Positions 41,638-50,247 of a stretch of 64,000 nt of DNA are shown here, one piece after another. The stretch is from positions 1 through 64,000 of the forward strand of contig CAZFLM010000001.1 of assembly GCA_964519955.1 (NCBI GenBank). Direction: 5' to 3'. A program made the translations under genes and the position numbers. This stretch comes from CAZFLM01 sp964519955 (GTDB taxonomy: Bacteria > Armatimonadota > Chthonomonadetes > Chthonomonadales > CAJBBX01). The notes under the pieces were generated by a model that was given only the letters and a program-made list of their open reading frames with translations, was not told where the DNA came from and did no database searches. The number at the start of each line of letters is the position of its first letter. The first letter of the stretch is position 1.

Positions 41638-42306
41638 ATGCAACAGAACATCGGCGGCATGCCTGCTCGGTCCAGCCAGAAGGTGATCGGGCGGGCGAGG
41701 CCCGTGCGTGAGCTGTGCGCCATCGTCGTACTCGTCGGCCTGATGCTGGCCCAAGGCGGCTCGGGAGCACCCCGTGCTCAGGCCCAGGCAAGCGGCCAGA
41801 AGGAAAGCGCCAACGCACAGGCCAAGACCCCGCCGCTGGTCGACTTCGTCGTCGATGACCCGTCACAGGTAACCCGCTTCAAGCAGAAGTTCGGCGCCTC
41901 GGCAACCTGTCTCGCGAAACAGGCGGACACCGTCAAGGTGCACATGGGCAAGAAGATCATGACGTTTGCCTGCGTTGGCCCGGTCTACGCCGTCAGTATC
42001 CCGCGAACTGCCGAGGCGATGCCCACGTCAGACGACGTCACCCTCAATAAGTCCACGGGCCGCATTGAGGTCAGGATGAAAGGCACGGACCTGTCGTCCG
42101 TGCTCCATGACCCCATATGGGGCCTGATCGCCACGCCGCCCAGTGCCGGCGGGAAGCCGAAGTTCCTCATGGTGGTCCGCAACAACTCAATCAGCAAGCC
42201 CTTCTTCATCGATGCCTACTGGAAGGGCAAGTTGGCCGCCACGACCAAAGGCATGGACTATGTCGAACCCGACTACAGGACGGGGGAGATCCGGGTGAGC
42301 CAGTAA
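41638..42306 (+). CDS. Secreted hypothetical protein
   Basis: A 222-residue exported protein; ATG 41638 follows AAAGGAAC. A 45-residue N-terminal extension precedes the hydrophobic stretch ELCAIVVLVGLMLAQGGSG, after which an Ala/Gln-rich linker leads to the mature domain (DFVVDDPSQVTRFKQKFG). VTLNKSTGRIEVRMKGTDLSSV and KFLMVVRNNSISKPFFIDAYW suggest a beta-rich binding protein. Family unknown. A perfect hairpin terminator follows. Confidence 0.8.
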   Translation: MQQNIGGMPARSSQKVIGRARPVRELCAIVVLVGLMLAQGGSGAPRAQAQASGQKESANAQAKTPPLVDFVVDDPSQVTRFKQKFGASATCLAKQADTVKVHMGKKIMTFACVGPVYAVSIPRTAEAMPTSDDVTLNKSTGRIEVRMKGTDLSSVLHDPIWGLIATPPSAGGKPKFLMVVRNNSISKPFFIDAYWKGKLAATTKGMDYVEPDYRTGEIRVSQ

Positions 42307-42357
42307 CTCGGCCCGTCGGTGGCCCGGCGCCGTGCGCCCGAGCCCGTCGGCGGCAAA

Positions 42358-42396
42358 CCTCGGCGCGCCTTGGCCAATGGCGCTGGCGCGCCGAGG
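42358..42396 (+). terminator. Perfect hairpin terminator
   Basis: CCTCGGCGCGCC (42358-42369) pairs with GGCGCGCCGAGG (42385-42396), loop of 15 bases, about 50 bases behind the stop codon at 42306. No T tract. The rest of the gap to 42471 has nothing else. Confidence 0.7.
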
Positions 42397-42470
42397 CGTC
42401 TGGCGCGCCAGCACGCTCTGTGTGGCCGCCCGGCAGGACACCCGCCCGCCCCGCGTCGAACTCCTACCGC

Positions 42471-44429
42471 ATGAACACACTCCTTGCCGCAGCCGCGCTC
42501 CTCGCCCTCGGCCAGACGCCGGCCCCCACCAACCTGCTCCCTCCGCTCGGCACGCCCGCCTGGAAGCCGCGCGCGTGGGCCGGCGACGAGGCGGCCAAAT
42601 GGACCGTCGACAAGGCCGGGCGGCACGGGCAGGCCTGCTTCCGCATCCGCTCGGAGAAGGGCTCCGACGCCGCGTGGACCGCCACGGTGCCCGTCGAGCC
42701 GGGCGCGCGATACTGCCTGTCCGGCTGGATCAGGACCCGCCAGGTGCGCGGCGCGTTCGGGGCGCTGCTGAACATCCAGAACCTGCAGCAGGTGAAGACG
42801 AGCTGGGTGCACGGCACCTCGGGCTGGACGCACGTGCAGACCGTCTTCGGCAGCGGGCGCGAGACCGAGCTGCAGATCAACTGCCTCTTCGGCGGATGGG
42901 GCTGCTCGACCGGGCAGGCGTGGTACGACGACATCAGACTGGAGCGGGTACCCGACATGACTGACCAGCCGCGCGCGACGGTGACGATCGACGCGACGAA
43001 GGCGGCCAAGCCGTACAGCCGGTTCGTCTTCGGCGGCTTCCTGGAGCACTTCGACGGGCAGGTGTACGGCGGCGTCTTCGACCCGGGCTCGCCGCTGGCA
43101 GACGAGAAGGGCTTCCGCAAGGACGTCATCGCCGCCATGAAGGAGCTGCGCCTCTCCATCGTGCGGTGGCCAGGCGGCTGCTTCGCCAGTGGCTACCACT
43201 GGAGGGACGGCGTCGGCACGGACCGCAAGCCCACGCCCGACCCGGTCTGGGGCGTGACGGACCCCAACACGTTCGGTACCGACGAGTTCATCGAGTGGTG
43301 CCGCCGCGTCGGCTGCGAGCCCTACATCTGCACGAACGCCGGCAACGGCACCGCCGAGGAGATGCGCGCCTGGGTCGAGTACTGCAACGGGCCGCGGGGC
43401 GCGAAGCAGCGCGTCAGGTACTGGTCCATCGGCAACGAGAACTGGGGCGCTCACGAGATCGGCGCGCGGACACCGCAAGAGTGGGCGCCGCTGGTCCACG
43501 AGTGCGCCGACGAGACGCTGGACGCCGACCCGAGCCTGAAGCTCCTGGCCGCAGCCACCGTCGAAGGCTCGTGGACGCTCCCGCTGCTCGCCGAAGCAGG
43601 CAGGCAACTGCAGTACGTGGCGATCCACGAGTACTGGCTGCCGCTCTGGGGCGACAACCAGATGCCCGGCTACCTCGCGTGCATCGCTAACTCGGAGGGG
43701 CCGGAGTTTACGCTGAACCGCGTGGCCAACCTGCTCGACGATGCGGGATGCCGCGGTCGCGTCAAGGTGGCGTTCGACGAGTGGAACCTGCGCGGCTGGC
43801 ACCACCCCGGCTTCCCGCGCAAGGCGCCGGTCTCGCCAGACGACGCCGAGGCCGCCGCACTCGTCAAGGCGCGCGAGAAGAACGCCATAGCCTCGCAGTA
43901 CACCATGGCCGACGCGCTCTTCTCGGCCTCGTTCCTCAACGCCTGCCTTCGGCATGCCGACGACGTGGGCATGGCGAACATCGCGCCGATCGTCAACACG
44001 CGCGGGCCGCTGTACGTGCACCCGGGCGGCATCGTGCGGCGCACCACCTTCCACGTGCTGGCGATGTACGCCAACCTGCTGGGCGATCGGGTCGCCCCGT
44101 GCGAGGTCATCGCCGATCCGCTCCTGCACGAGACGCGCTCGGTAGCGGTGGTCGACGCCCTCGCGACGTGCGACCGGTCACGGAAGAAGTGGCGGATCGC
44201 GCTCATCAACCGCCACCCGTCCGAGGCTGCGACCTGCACCGTCAGCCTGGGAGTCAGACCGCTGTCCGGCACGTACGGCGCGACGGTGCTATCCGGCGAT
44301 TCCGCGGACGCGTACAACGACGTGGCGCACCCCGATCGCGTCGTTCCGCGCCGCACCCAGGTCCGCTTCGAGGACGGCCATGCCGAGCTGCCGCCGCACT
44401 CGCTGACGGTGGTGGAGGTCGGAACTTGA
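42471..44429 (+). CDS. Alpha-L-arabinofuranosidase, glycoside hydrolase family 51
   Basis: A 652-residue protein from ATG 42471. A short signal-like segment (NTLLAAAALLALGQTPAPT) precedes a beta-sandwich carbohydrate-binding domain (about 25-165). The GH51 TIM barrel starts with FGGFLEHFDGQVYGGVFDP. Glu323 in YWSIGNENWGAHE is the expected acid/base and Glu437 in VAFDEWNL the expected nucleophile. The C-terminal beta domain ends with LPPHSLTVVEV, as in family members. It releases L-arabinose from arabinoxylan or arabinan. The CBM-like N-terminus suggests action outside the cytoplasm. Confidence 0.95.
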   Translation: MNTLLAAAALLALGQTPAPTNLLPPLGTPAWKPRAWAGDEAAKWTVDKAGRHGQACFRIRSEKGSDAAWTATVPVEPGARYCLSGWIRTRQVRGAFGALLNIQNLQQVKTSWVHGTSGWTHVQTVFGSGRETELQINCLFGGWGCSTGQAWYDDIRLERVPDMTDQPRATVTIDATKAAKPYSRFVFGGFLEHFDGQVYGGVFDPGSPLADEKGFRKDVIAAMKELRLSIVRWPGGCFASGYHWRDGVGTDRKPTPDPVWGVTDPNTFGTDEFIEWCRRVGCEPYICTNAGNGTAEEMRAWVEYCNGPRGAKQRVRYWSIGNENWGAHEIGARTPQEWAPLVHECADETLDADPSLKLLAAATVEGSWTLPLLAEAGRQLQYVAIHEYWLPLWGDNQMPGYLACIANSEGPEFTLNRVANLLDDAGCRGRVKVAFDEWNLRGWHHPGFPRKAPVSPDDAEAAALVKAREKNAIASQYTMADALFSASFLNACLRHADDVGMANIAPIVNTRGPLYVHPGGIVRRTTFHVLAMYANLLGDRVAPCEVIADPLLHETRSVAVVDALATCDRSRKKWRIALINRHPSEAATCTVSLGVRPLSGTYGATVLSGDSADAYNDVAHPDRVVPRRTQVRFEDGHAELPPHSLTVVEVGT

Positions 44430-44585
44430 GCGAGCGATCTGACTTGAGACCACGGGTGCTCCATGGCTTCCGCCGACCGCATCGCGAGAGAGGATTCGGC
44501 GAATCAGTACCGTACTGGAGGAGTGAACCGCTTGGCTCCCGAGCGGAACCAAGTGATGGAGTGTATGCCCATTGGGAGTCGCGCC

Positions 44586-45269
44586 ATGAGGATAGAGCCG
44601 CTGCCCCACTACCGCCCACCGCGCTACCCGACGCGCGCCATGGCGGACGCTAGCCCGGACCTACTGCGCGCTGCCCCGCCCCGCCGCCTGGGGACCGCTG
44701 GCGCGCTGGCCGCCTTCGGCACCATGTGCCTGGCCGCAGAGGGATGCCAGTCGCGCCTGGCTGGCGATGTGGCCATCAGTGCGCCGATGACGCGCATTGC
44801 CCCGGTCTTCCACCATGGCGCAGGCCGCACCGTTGCCGACCGCAGCGCCGACCCGTCCGCCCACCTCACGGACGCCGAGGCGCTGGCGGCGATCGCCGAG
44901 GAGGGCAGCGCCGCCGGCCTGAAGCTCGTGCAGGAGAAGGGCGATTCGGCAGACCCCACGCGCATCCGGAGCGTCGACAGCGCGCACCGGGTGACGGTGG
45001 AGTTTGTCTCCCTGAAGCGGGCGGAGCATGTCCTGGGCAAGGGCGCGCGCGATGTCAGCACCGCGGCCGCCGCCGAACGCGAGCGCACCGCCATCCGCTC
45101 GTCCGCCGCCTCGGGCACGTACGCGGTGTTCTACGAGCCCGAGCCGCAGGCCAAACCGTCGCGGAACCCGCGCACCCAGGCTGCCGCCATCAAGGCCCAG
45201 GAGCGCGCCGACCTGAAGGCCCAGGTCCGCGACTTCGTGAAGTGGCTCAAGGCGCAGGGAGTCATCTAG
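44586..45269 (+). CDS. Radical SAM operon protein 1, putative lipoprotein with PLPHYRPPRYPT N-terminus
   Basis: A 227-residue protein starting at ATG 44586, chosen by alignment with its paralogue (next gene) and GGGAG seven bases upstream. Residues 1-16 are MRIEPLPHYRPPRYPT. An Arg-rich stretch and a hydrophobic segment (GTAGALAAFGTMC) end in a second cysteine five residues later (LAAEGC), a possible lipobox. The mature part has APVFHHGAG, AIAEEGSAAGLKLV and VEFVSLKRAEH. The end is LKAQVRDFVKWLKAQGVI. I do not recognise a named family. It begins a tight operon with a second copy, a radical SAM/SPASM enzyme and a WD40-like protein, so it may be a modification substrate or partner. Confidence 0.85.
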   Translation: MRIEPLPHYRPPRYPTRAMADASPDLLRAAPPRRLGTAGALAAFGTMCLAAEGCQSRLAGDVAISAPMTRIAPVFHHGAGRTVADRSADPSAHLTDAEALAAIAEEGSAAGLKLVQEKGDSADPTRIRSVDSAHRVTVEFVSLKRAEHVLGKGARDVSTAAAAERERTAIRSSAASGTYAVFYEPEPQAKPSRNPRTQAAAIKAQERADLKAQVRDFVKWLKAQGVI

Positions 45270-45288
45270 CGGAAAGGAGATGCCAAGC

Positions 45289-46005
45289 GTGAGGATCGAG
45301 CCGCTGCCCCACTACCGCCCGCCGCGCTACCCCACCCATCTGCGCGTGGAGGCGCACCCCGAGCTGCTGCGGCTCGTGCCGCGGCGCTGGCGCGGGAGCC
45401 CCGCCGTGCTGGCCGCGCTCGGAGCCACCTGCGTGCTGCTCGACGGATGTGCCCGCAGCAGGCCCGCCGCCCAGACCGCGACCCGCAAGCCGCCCGCGTC
45501 CCTCGTCGCCCCCGTCTTCCGCCACGGCAGCGGGCAGGCAAGCTTCGGCTGTGTCTCGATCAGTCCGCCGACGTTCATGACCGAGGACGAAGCGCGCGCC
45601 GCCATCGCCCAGGAAGCCAGGGCTGCAGGCCTCCGCTTCGTCAAGGACACGAGCGGCGGATCGCGCGCAGCCCGCACGGCCGGCGTGGACAAGGCGCGGA
45701 ACGTGCACTACGAGTTCGTCTCGATGGACCGCGCCGAGGAGATCGACGATCAGGGCAGAGGCGTGGTCTCGACAGCGTGGAGCGTGGACACCGTGAAGGG
45801 AGCCGAGAAGGTCCGCCAGGGGCTGGCGACGCGGCAAGCGCCCGGCGCCTACGCGGTCTTCTACCAGCCGAAGTGCGACTCGGAGGAATGGCGTTCGATG
45901 GACTTCAAGAAGGCAGAACGCACGATCCGAGCTGAAGAGCGCGCCCTCCTCAAGGCCCAGGTCCGGGACTTCGTGAAGTGGCTCAAGGCGCAGGGAGTCA
46001 TCTGA
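45289..46005 (+). CDS. Radical SAM operon protein 2, paralogue of the preceding gene
   Basis: A 238-residue protein from GTG 45289, nine bases after AAAGGAG; ATG 45280 is too close to that site. The first 15 and last 18 residues are nearly identical to the preceding protein, also at DNA level, while the middle is diverged. The hydrophobic segment VLAALGATC again ends with a second cysteine (VLLDGC). Conserved middle motifs are APVFRHGSG, HYEFVSMDRAE and GAYAVFYQP. It starts 19 bases after the first gene and ends one base before the radical SAM gene, indicating strict co-expression. Confidence 0.87.
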   Translation: MRIEPLPHYRPPRYPTHLRVEAHPELLRLVPRRWRGSPAVLAALGATCVLLDGCARSRPAAQTATRKPPASLVAPVFRHGSGQASFGCVSISPPTFMTEDEARAAIAQEARAAGLRFVKDTSGGSRAARTAGVDKARNVHYEFVSMDRAEEIDDQGRGVVSTAWSVDTVKGAEKVRQGLATRQAPGAYAVFYQPKCDSEEWRSMDFKKAERTIRAEERALLKAQVRDFVKWLKAQGVI

Positions 46006-46006
46006 C

Positions 46007-47164
46007 ATGCACCTGACGCTCCACCTCACGGCCCGCTGCAACCTGCGCTGCCGCTACTGCTACGCCGACCCGCACGAAGGCGGCGATATGACCTTCGAGA
46101 CCGCGCGCGCCGCCATCGACGTGGCCCTGGCCGACCCGGCCCACCGCAGCCGCAAGAAGGCGCTGGGCGTCGTGTTCTTCGGCGGCGAGCCCCTCCTGCG
46201 CCGCGACCTGATCCGCCAGGTGATCCGCCACTGCCAGGAGCTGGAGCAGCGCGACGGGCGCTCGTTCTACTACAAGATCACCACGAACGGGACGCTGCTC
46301 GACGAGGCGTTCCTGACGGAGCCGGACACGTGCGAGGTGTTCGTCGCGCTCAGCCACGACGGGGTGGCCGCCGCCCACGACACGAACCGCGTCGATGCCG
46401 CCGGCGCGGGCTCCTTCGAGCGGGTCGACCGCGCCGCGGGCCTGCTGCTGCAGCACCGCCCCTACGCGCCGGCTATGCTGGTGGTCGGCCCCAACACCGT
46501 GGCGCACTACGCCGACTCCGTGGCGTACCTCTTCGACCGGGGCTTCCACTACCTCATCTGCTCGCTGAACTACGGCGCCGAGTGGACCGAGGCCGACCTC
46601 GCCGAGCTGGAGCGCCAGTACCACCGCATCGCCGGCTGGTACTACGACCGCACCCTCGCCGAGGACAAGTTCTACTTCAGCCCCTTCGAGGTGAAGATCG
46701 CCTCGCACGTGTACCCCGGAAGCTGCAAAGCCGACCGCTGCGAGCTGGGCAAGACGCAGATATCCGTCGCGCCGAACGGGCGGCTCTACCCCTGCGTCCA
46801 GTTCGTCGGCGACGGCACGGACACCACGTACTCCATCGGCCACGTGGACACGGGCATCGACCCGAGCGCCCGCGAGCGCCTCTATCGCATCAACGCGCGC
46901 GAGAAGGCAGCGTGCGCCCGCTGCGCCATCCGCGAGCGCTGCAACCACTACTGCGGATGCCTCAACAAGCAGGCGACCGGCCACGTGAACCGCGTCTCGC
47001 CGCTCCAGTGCGCCCACGAGCGCCTCATCATGCCCATCGCCGACGGCCTGGCCGAGCGCCTCTACCGCAAGCGCAGCGCCATGTTCATCCAGAAGCACTA
47101 CAACGAGCTGTACCCGGTCATCTCTCTCGTCGAAGATGCAGCGCGCCGGCCCGAGGCCGAGTGA
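46007..47164 (+). CDS. Radical SAM/SPASM domain protein, peptide-maturase-like
   Basis: A 385-residue enzyme starting one base after the previous stop. TARCNLRCRYCYA (Cys11, Cys15, Cys18) is the CX3CX2C motif for the S-adenosylmethionine [4Fe-4S] cluster, VVFFGGEPLLRRDL the GGE motif and ITTNGTLLD the following strand. The C-terminal SPASM-type cluster region is CKADRCELGKTQ through YPCVQF and CARCAIRERCNHYCGCLN. Enzymes with SPASM domains modify ribosomally made peptides or act on sulfatases. No classic small precursor is visible; the two paralogous proteins upstream are the obvious candidate substrates or chaperones. Cytoplasmic. Confidence 0.92.
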   Translation: MHLTLHLTARCNLRCRYCYADPHEGGDMTFETARAAIDVALADPAHRSRKKALGVVFFGGEPLLRRDLIRQVIRHCQELEQRDGRSFYYKITTNGTLLDEAFLTEPDTCEVFVALSHDGVAAAHDTNRVDAAGAGSFERVDRAAGLLLQHRPYAPAMLVVGPNTVAHYADSVAYLFDRGFHYLICSLNYGAEWTEADLAELERQYHRIAGWYYDRTLAEDKFYFSPFEVKIASHVYPGSCKADRCELGKTQISVAPNGRLYPCVQFVGDGTDTTYSIGHVDTGIDPSARERLYRINAREKAACARCAIRERCNHYCGCLNKQATGHVNRVSPLQCAHERLIMPIADGLAERLYRKRSAMFIQKHYNELYPVISLVEDAARRPEAE

Positions 47165-47197
47165 GCCGTACATGCCCTTCCTGAGGAGGGAGCCCCG

Positions 47198-48268
47198 ATG
47201 AGACCATCCGCTGCAGCCTGCCTGCTCGCTGCCCTCGCGCTCGGCCTGCTGCCGCCTCCATCGTGGGCGCAGCACCCGGCGCAGAAACTGCGCATCGTTC
47301 CTCTCGCGACGATGACCGATCCGCTGGGGCCTAGCGCCGGCACCTACAGCGGCCCCAATCCCAGGCATGTCGCGTTCTCCGCGGACGGGCGCTTCGTTGC
47401 GGTCTCCGGTGAGGTCGCCAGCAGCAAGGGGGACTACGAAGATCAGCGCCTGGCCGTGTGGGACGCGCGCTCCGGGAAGCGCGTCGCCCTCCTCACCGCG
47501 GAGGACCCCGGCGAATACCCCGAGGTGCTCGTTCTGTCGTCGGATGGGTCGCACGTGGCGCTGGGATCGGCCAAGGGCACGTACGTGTGGTCGGTGAAGG
47601 GCGGCCGCCTCGTGACGCGGGTGTCGGGGATTTGCTCCGCGGCGGCGTTCGTCGGGGCCGGCCCACGCATCGTATTGCTGCGCGTTGATGGCACGCTGGC
47701 CGACTGGGATGGCCGCCGCACCACCGTCAAGCGCACGCAGGGCAAGCGCCTGCTGATGGGCGCCTTCCTGGCGGACCGCAAGCATGTCGTGGCGCTGCGC
47801 GGCGGCAAGAGCTACAGCCGGGAGAATGCCGACTGGCACATTGTGGTCGTCGACACGAACACGGGCAAGACCAAGACGATCCGCAGCGCAATACACAACG
47901 GTCGCATGCAGTACTTCTCCGTGGCCGAGAGAGCGGGCATCGCAGCCGTGTTCGAGTGGTGGCATCACTGCACGTCCGTCGTGGATGCGCTCAAGGGCCA
48001 GCGTCTGCCGAGCCTGCAGATTGCGGGGGGCTGGCGACACGAGATGGCGATCTCCCCCGACGGCCGGCTCCTGCTGTACGGCAACGACCGGGGCGAGGTG
48101 CTCGTGGCAGACCGACGGACGGGGCGCGAGGTGGCCCGCATCGACGCGCGAGAATCGTTCGTGCAGGCGCTGGGCTGGTCGCCGGACGGCAGCCTCATCG
48201 CCACGATCGTGAGTGACGATGAGACCGAGCAGCGCTCCACGGTGCGCCTCTGGCGCGTGGAGCGGTAG
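47198..48268 (+). CDS. Secreted WD40-like beta-propeller protein in the radical SAM operon
   Basis: A 356-residue exported protein; ATG 47198 follows GAGGAGGGAG. The signal peptide is residues 1-25 (LLAALALGLLPPPSWA). About six blades follow with motifs PRHVAFSADGRFVAVSGE, VWDARSGKRVALL, AISPDGRLLLYGND and LGWSPDGSLIATIV. It is 33 bases from the radical SAM gene and probably co-transcribed. A role as an envelope partner of the modified proteins is possible but only inferred. Confidence 0.88.
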   Translation: MRPSAAACLLAALALGLLPPPSWAQHPAQKLRIVPLATMTDPLGPSAGTYSGPNPRHVAFSADGRFVAVSGEVASSKGDYEDQRLAVWDARSGKRVALLTAEDPGEYPEVLVLSSDGSHVALGSAKGTYVWSVKGGRLVTRVSGICSAAAFVGAGPRIVLLRVDGTLADWDGRRTTVKRTQGKRLLMGAFLADRKHVVALRGGKSYSRENADWHIVVVDTNTGKTKTIRSAIHNGRMQYFSVAERAGIAAVFEWWHHCTSVVDALKGQRLPSLQIAGGWRHEMAISPDGRLLLYGNDRGEVLVADRRTGREVARIDARESFVQALGWSPDGSLIATIVSDDETEQRSTVRLWRVER

Positions 48269-48299
48269 GTTCCCTGCGCCAGAGGCGGCTTGGTCGCGG

Positions 48300-49037
48300 C
48301 TACAGCTTCGGAGCGCGAGGAGCGGAGGGCTTGTCGCGCGAACCGAGCTTGCGGAGCAGGATGTCCTTGAACTGCACGGTGGTCGGCGGGCCGCTGTGCA
48401 GTTGGAGGCCCAGCAGGCCCGTGAGCGTGTGGCGCTGCTCGTCGCCGTCCAGCACCTCCGCGGCGTGCCGGCCGTTCACGTAGAGCGTCAGGTGCGTGCC
48501 CTGGCAGATCAGGTGGTACTCGTGCCACTGGCCCAGGCTGAACCACGGCGCGCCGCCCGCATCCGGGATGTCGCTCTGCACGTTCGCCCCGTCCGCCGCG
48601 ATCGTCGCCTTCTTCCCGCGGAACGCCAGCGTATCGCGACCATGCTCCTCGTAGAGGCGGCAGAGCCAGGGCGTGTCGAGGTTGTTGTCCATCTGGTAGC
48701 CGGCCATGTCGTGCCCCGGCAGCAGGCGGCTGCGGAACTGGAAGCCCCCGTTGATGCCGGGCGTGCCGGTCATGCGGAACTTCAGCTTCAGCTCGAAGTC
48801 GCCCATCGCCTCGCGCCACACCAGGTACTGGTTCGCGGTCAGCGGGTGCTCCGCGGTGATCTTCCCCGTGATCGCGCCGTCCTCGATGGACCAGTAGGTC
48901 AGGTCCGGCGTCTCCCACCCCCGCAGCGTCTTGCCGTCGAAGAGCCGCTTGAACCCCGACGCCGACGCCGGCTGCGCCACGCAGAGCGCCACTGCGACGA
49001 CGACCACCCAGAAGCCCGCCGCTCTGGTCCACCCCAT
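48300..49037 (-). CDS. DUF1080 (3-keto-disaccharide hydrolase-type) secreted protein
   Basis: A 245-residue protein from ATG 49037 with AGGAGG nine bases upstream; longer readings lack export features. After a signal peptide (FWVVVVAVALCVAQPASA) the domain shows FKRLFDGKTLRGWET, DFELKLKFRMTGTPGINGGFQFR, WHEYHLICQGTHLTLYVNG and GLLGLQLHSGPPTTVQFKDI, the standard DUF1080 jelly roll. Members hydrolyse 3-keto glycosides, and such enzymes often pair with Gfo/Idh oxidoreductases. It is convergent with the WD40-like gene. Confidence 0.94.
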   Translation of the reverse strand: MGWTRAAGFWVVVVAVALCVAQPASASGFKRLFDGKTLRGWETPDLTYWSIEDGAITGKITAEHPLTANQYLVWREAMGDFELKLKFRMTGTPGINGGFQFRSRLLPGHDMAGYQMDNNLDTPWLCRLYEEHGRDTLAFRGKKATIAADGANVQSDIPDAGGAPWFSLGQWHEYHLICQGTHLTLYVNGRHAAEVLDGDEQRHTLTGLLGLQLHSGPPTTVQFKDILLRKLGSRDKPSAPRAPKL

Positions 49038-49053
49038 GCCAACCTTCCTCCTA

Positions 49054-50196
49054 CTAGCGCCAGTCGCCGCCGTTGATGGACACGAACTTGCCGGTGATGG
49101 CCTTGGCGCGCCCGGTCTTGAGATCGACGATCTCCAGCGGACCGACGCGCTCAGCGCCATGCCGTCTGTCGCCGTACCAATCCTGGTTCGTCAACGCCGC
49201 ACGGCTGCCGTCTCGCGCCGCGCCAATGAGCATGCCCCTCCGCAGCGGCCTCCACGCTCCGCTTCCCATGTCGACCGTGGAACACCAGTAGTCGCGGCCG
49301 GCGTTCGAAGCGAAGGACACTTGCACCAGCCACCGGCGCTTGCCATCTCCGAGCGGCACCCACTCCCTGGAGCGAGCGGAGAACGGATCCCACTGCATCC
49401 ACTGGTCCCGATCCCCGCCGCCGCGGAACCGCAGACGGAGCGAGCCCTTGGTGCGGCCGTCTGGGCCGATGGTGGCGAGACGATCGTGGGAGGCGCCGGC
49501 GTCGCCCCTTATCTCCTGCGCCGCGAACCACGTGGGGCTCGACACTCCGCCGCGCAGCGCCCTGAGCGCGCCAGTCCTGGCATCGAGCATTCGGTAGCCC
49601 GCCATGTACCGCACGAGCAGGCGCCTGCCGTCGGGCGACCAGGCGAAGTCCGCCGCGCCACGCACCCGCCGCAAGCGTCTTGTCGCCACGTCGATCAGGT
49701 ACAGCCACTCAGCCGCGCCCCGCTCCTTGGCGGGCTTGGCGGAGTAGTAGGCGCTCAACTCGACGGCCAGCATCCGACCATCCGGCGACCAGCGCAGCCG
49801 GAATACCTCGCACCCGTCGGGCGGCTTGGCGAGCACCGTAACCGCTCCGCCGTCCGCGCCGACCAGGCAGATCGCTGTGGACCGCTCGCGCTGACGCAGG
49901 AACGCGATGCGCTTGCCGTCCGGCGACCAGCGCGGCTCGCTGTCGTCGTCGTCGCCAGTTGTCACCTGCATCCGGCCCGAGCCATCCGGGTTGATGCGGT
50001 AGACATGGGATGCGCCCAGCGACTCGAGTGTTTTCTCGGGTGCGCCACCAACCGAGCCGCGGAGAGCCGGAGTGGAGTCCCTGTGGAACTCCGCCGCGAA
50101 CACGATGTCGCGATCCGCTCTGGCCGGCACGACCAGCGCGCCCGCGGCGGCAAGCAACGCCAACGCGCCGAGGAAGCGCCCCGTCACACCGCTCAC
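49054..50196 (-). CDS. Secreted TolB/WD40-like beta-propeller protein
   Basis: A 380-residue exported protein from GTG 50196, six bases after GGAGG. The signal peptide is GRFLGALALLAAAGALVVPARA. Blades show SEPRWSPDGKRIAFLRQR, VFRLRWSPDGRMLAVEL and ADFAWSPDGRRLLVRYM. The C-terminus has GPLEIVDLKTGRAKAITGKF. The protein lies 16 bases upstream of the DUF1080 gene on the same strand, so the two are probably co-transcribed. Likely a periplasmic or surface binding protein. Confidence 0.9.
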   Translation of the reverse strand: MSGVTGRFLGALALLAAAGALVVPARADRDIVFAAEFHRDSTPALRGSVGGAPEKTLESLGASHVYRINPDGSGRMQVTTGDDDDSEPRWSPDGKRIAFLRQRERSTAICLVGADGGAVTVLAKPPDGCEVFRLRWSPDGRMLAVELSAYYSAKPAKERGAAEWLYLIDVATRRLRRVRGAADFAWSPDGRRLLVRYMAGYRMLDARTGALRALRGGVSSPTWFAAQEIRGDAGASHDRLATIGPDGRTKGSLRLRFRGGGDRDQWMQWDPFSARSREWVPLGDGKRRWLVQVSFASNAGRDYWCSTVDMGSGAWRPLRRGMLIGAARDGSRAALTNQDWYGDRRHGAERVGPLEIVDLKTGRAKAITGKFVSINGGDWR

Positions 50197-50247
50197 CTTG
50201 CACCTCCGCACAGCCCTCGTGGGCTGCACCCCCTCACAGCCGGCCCG

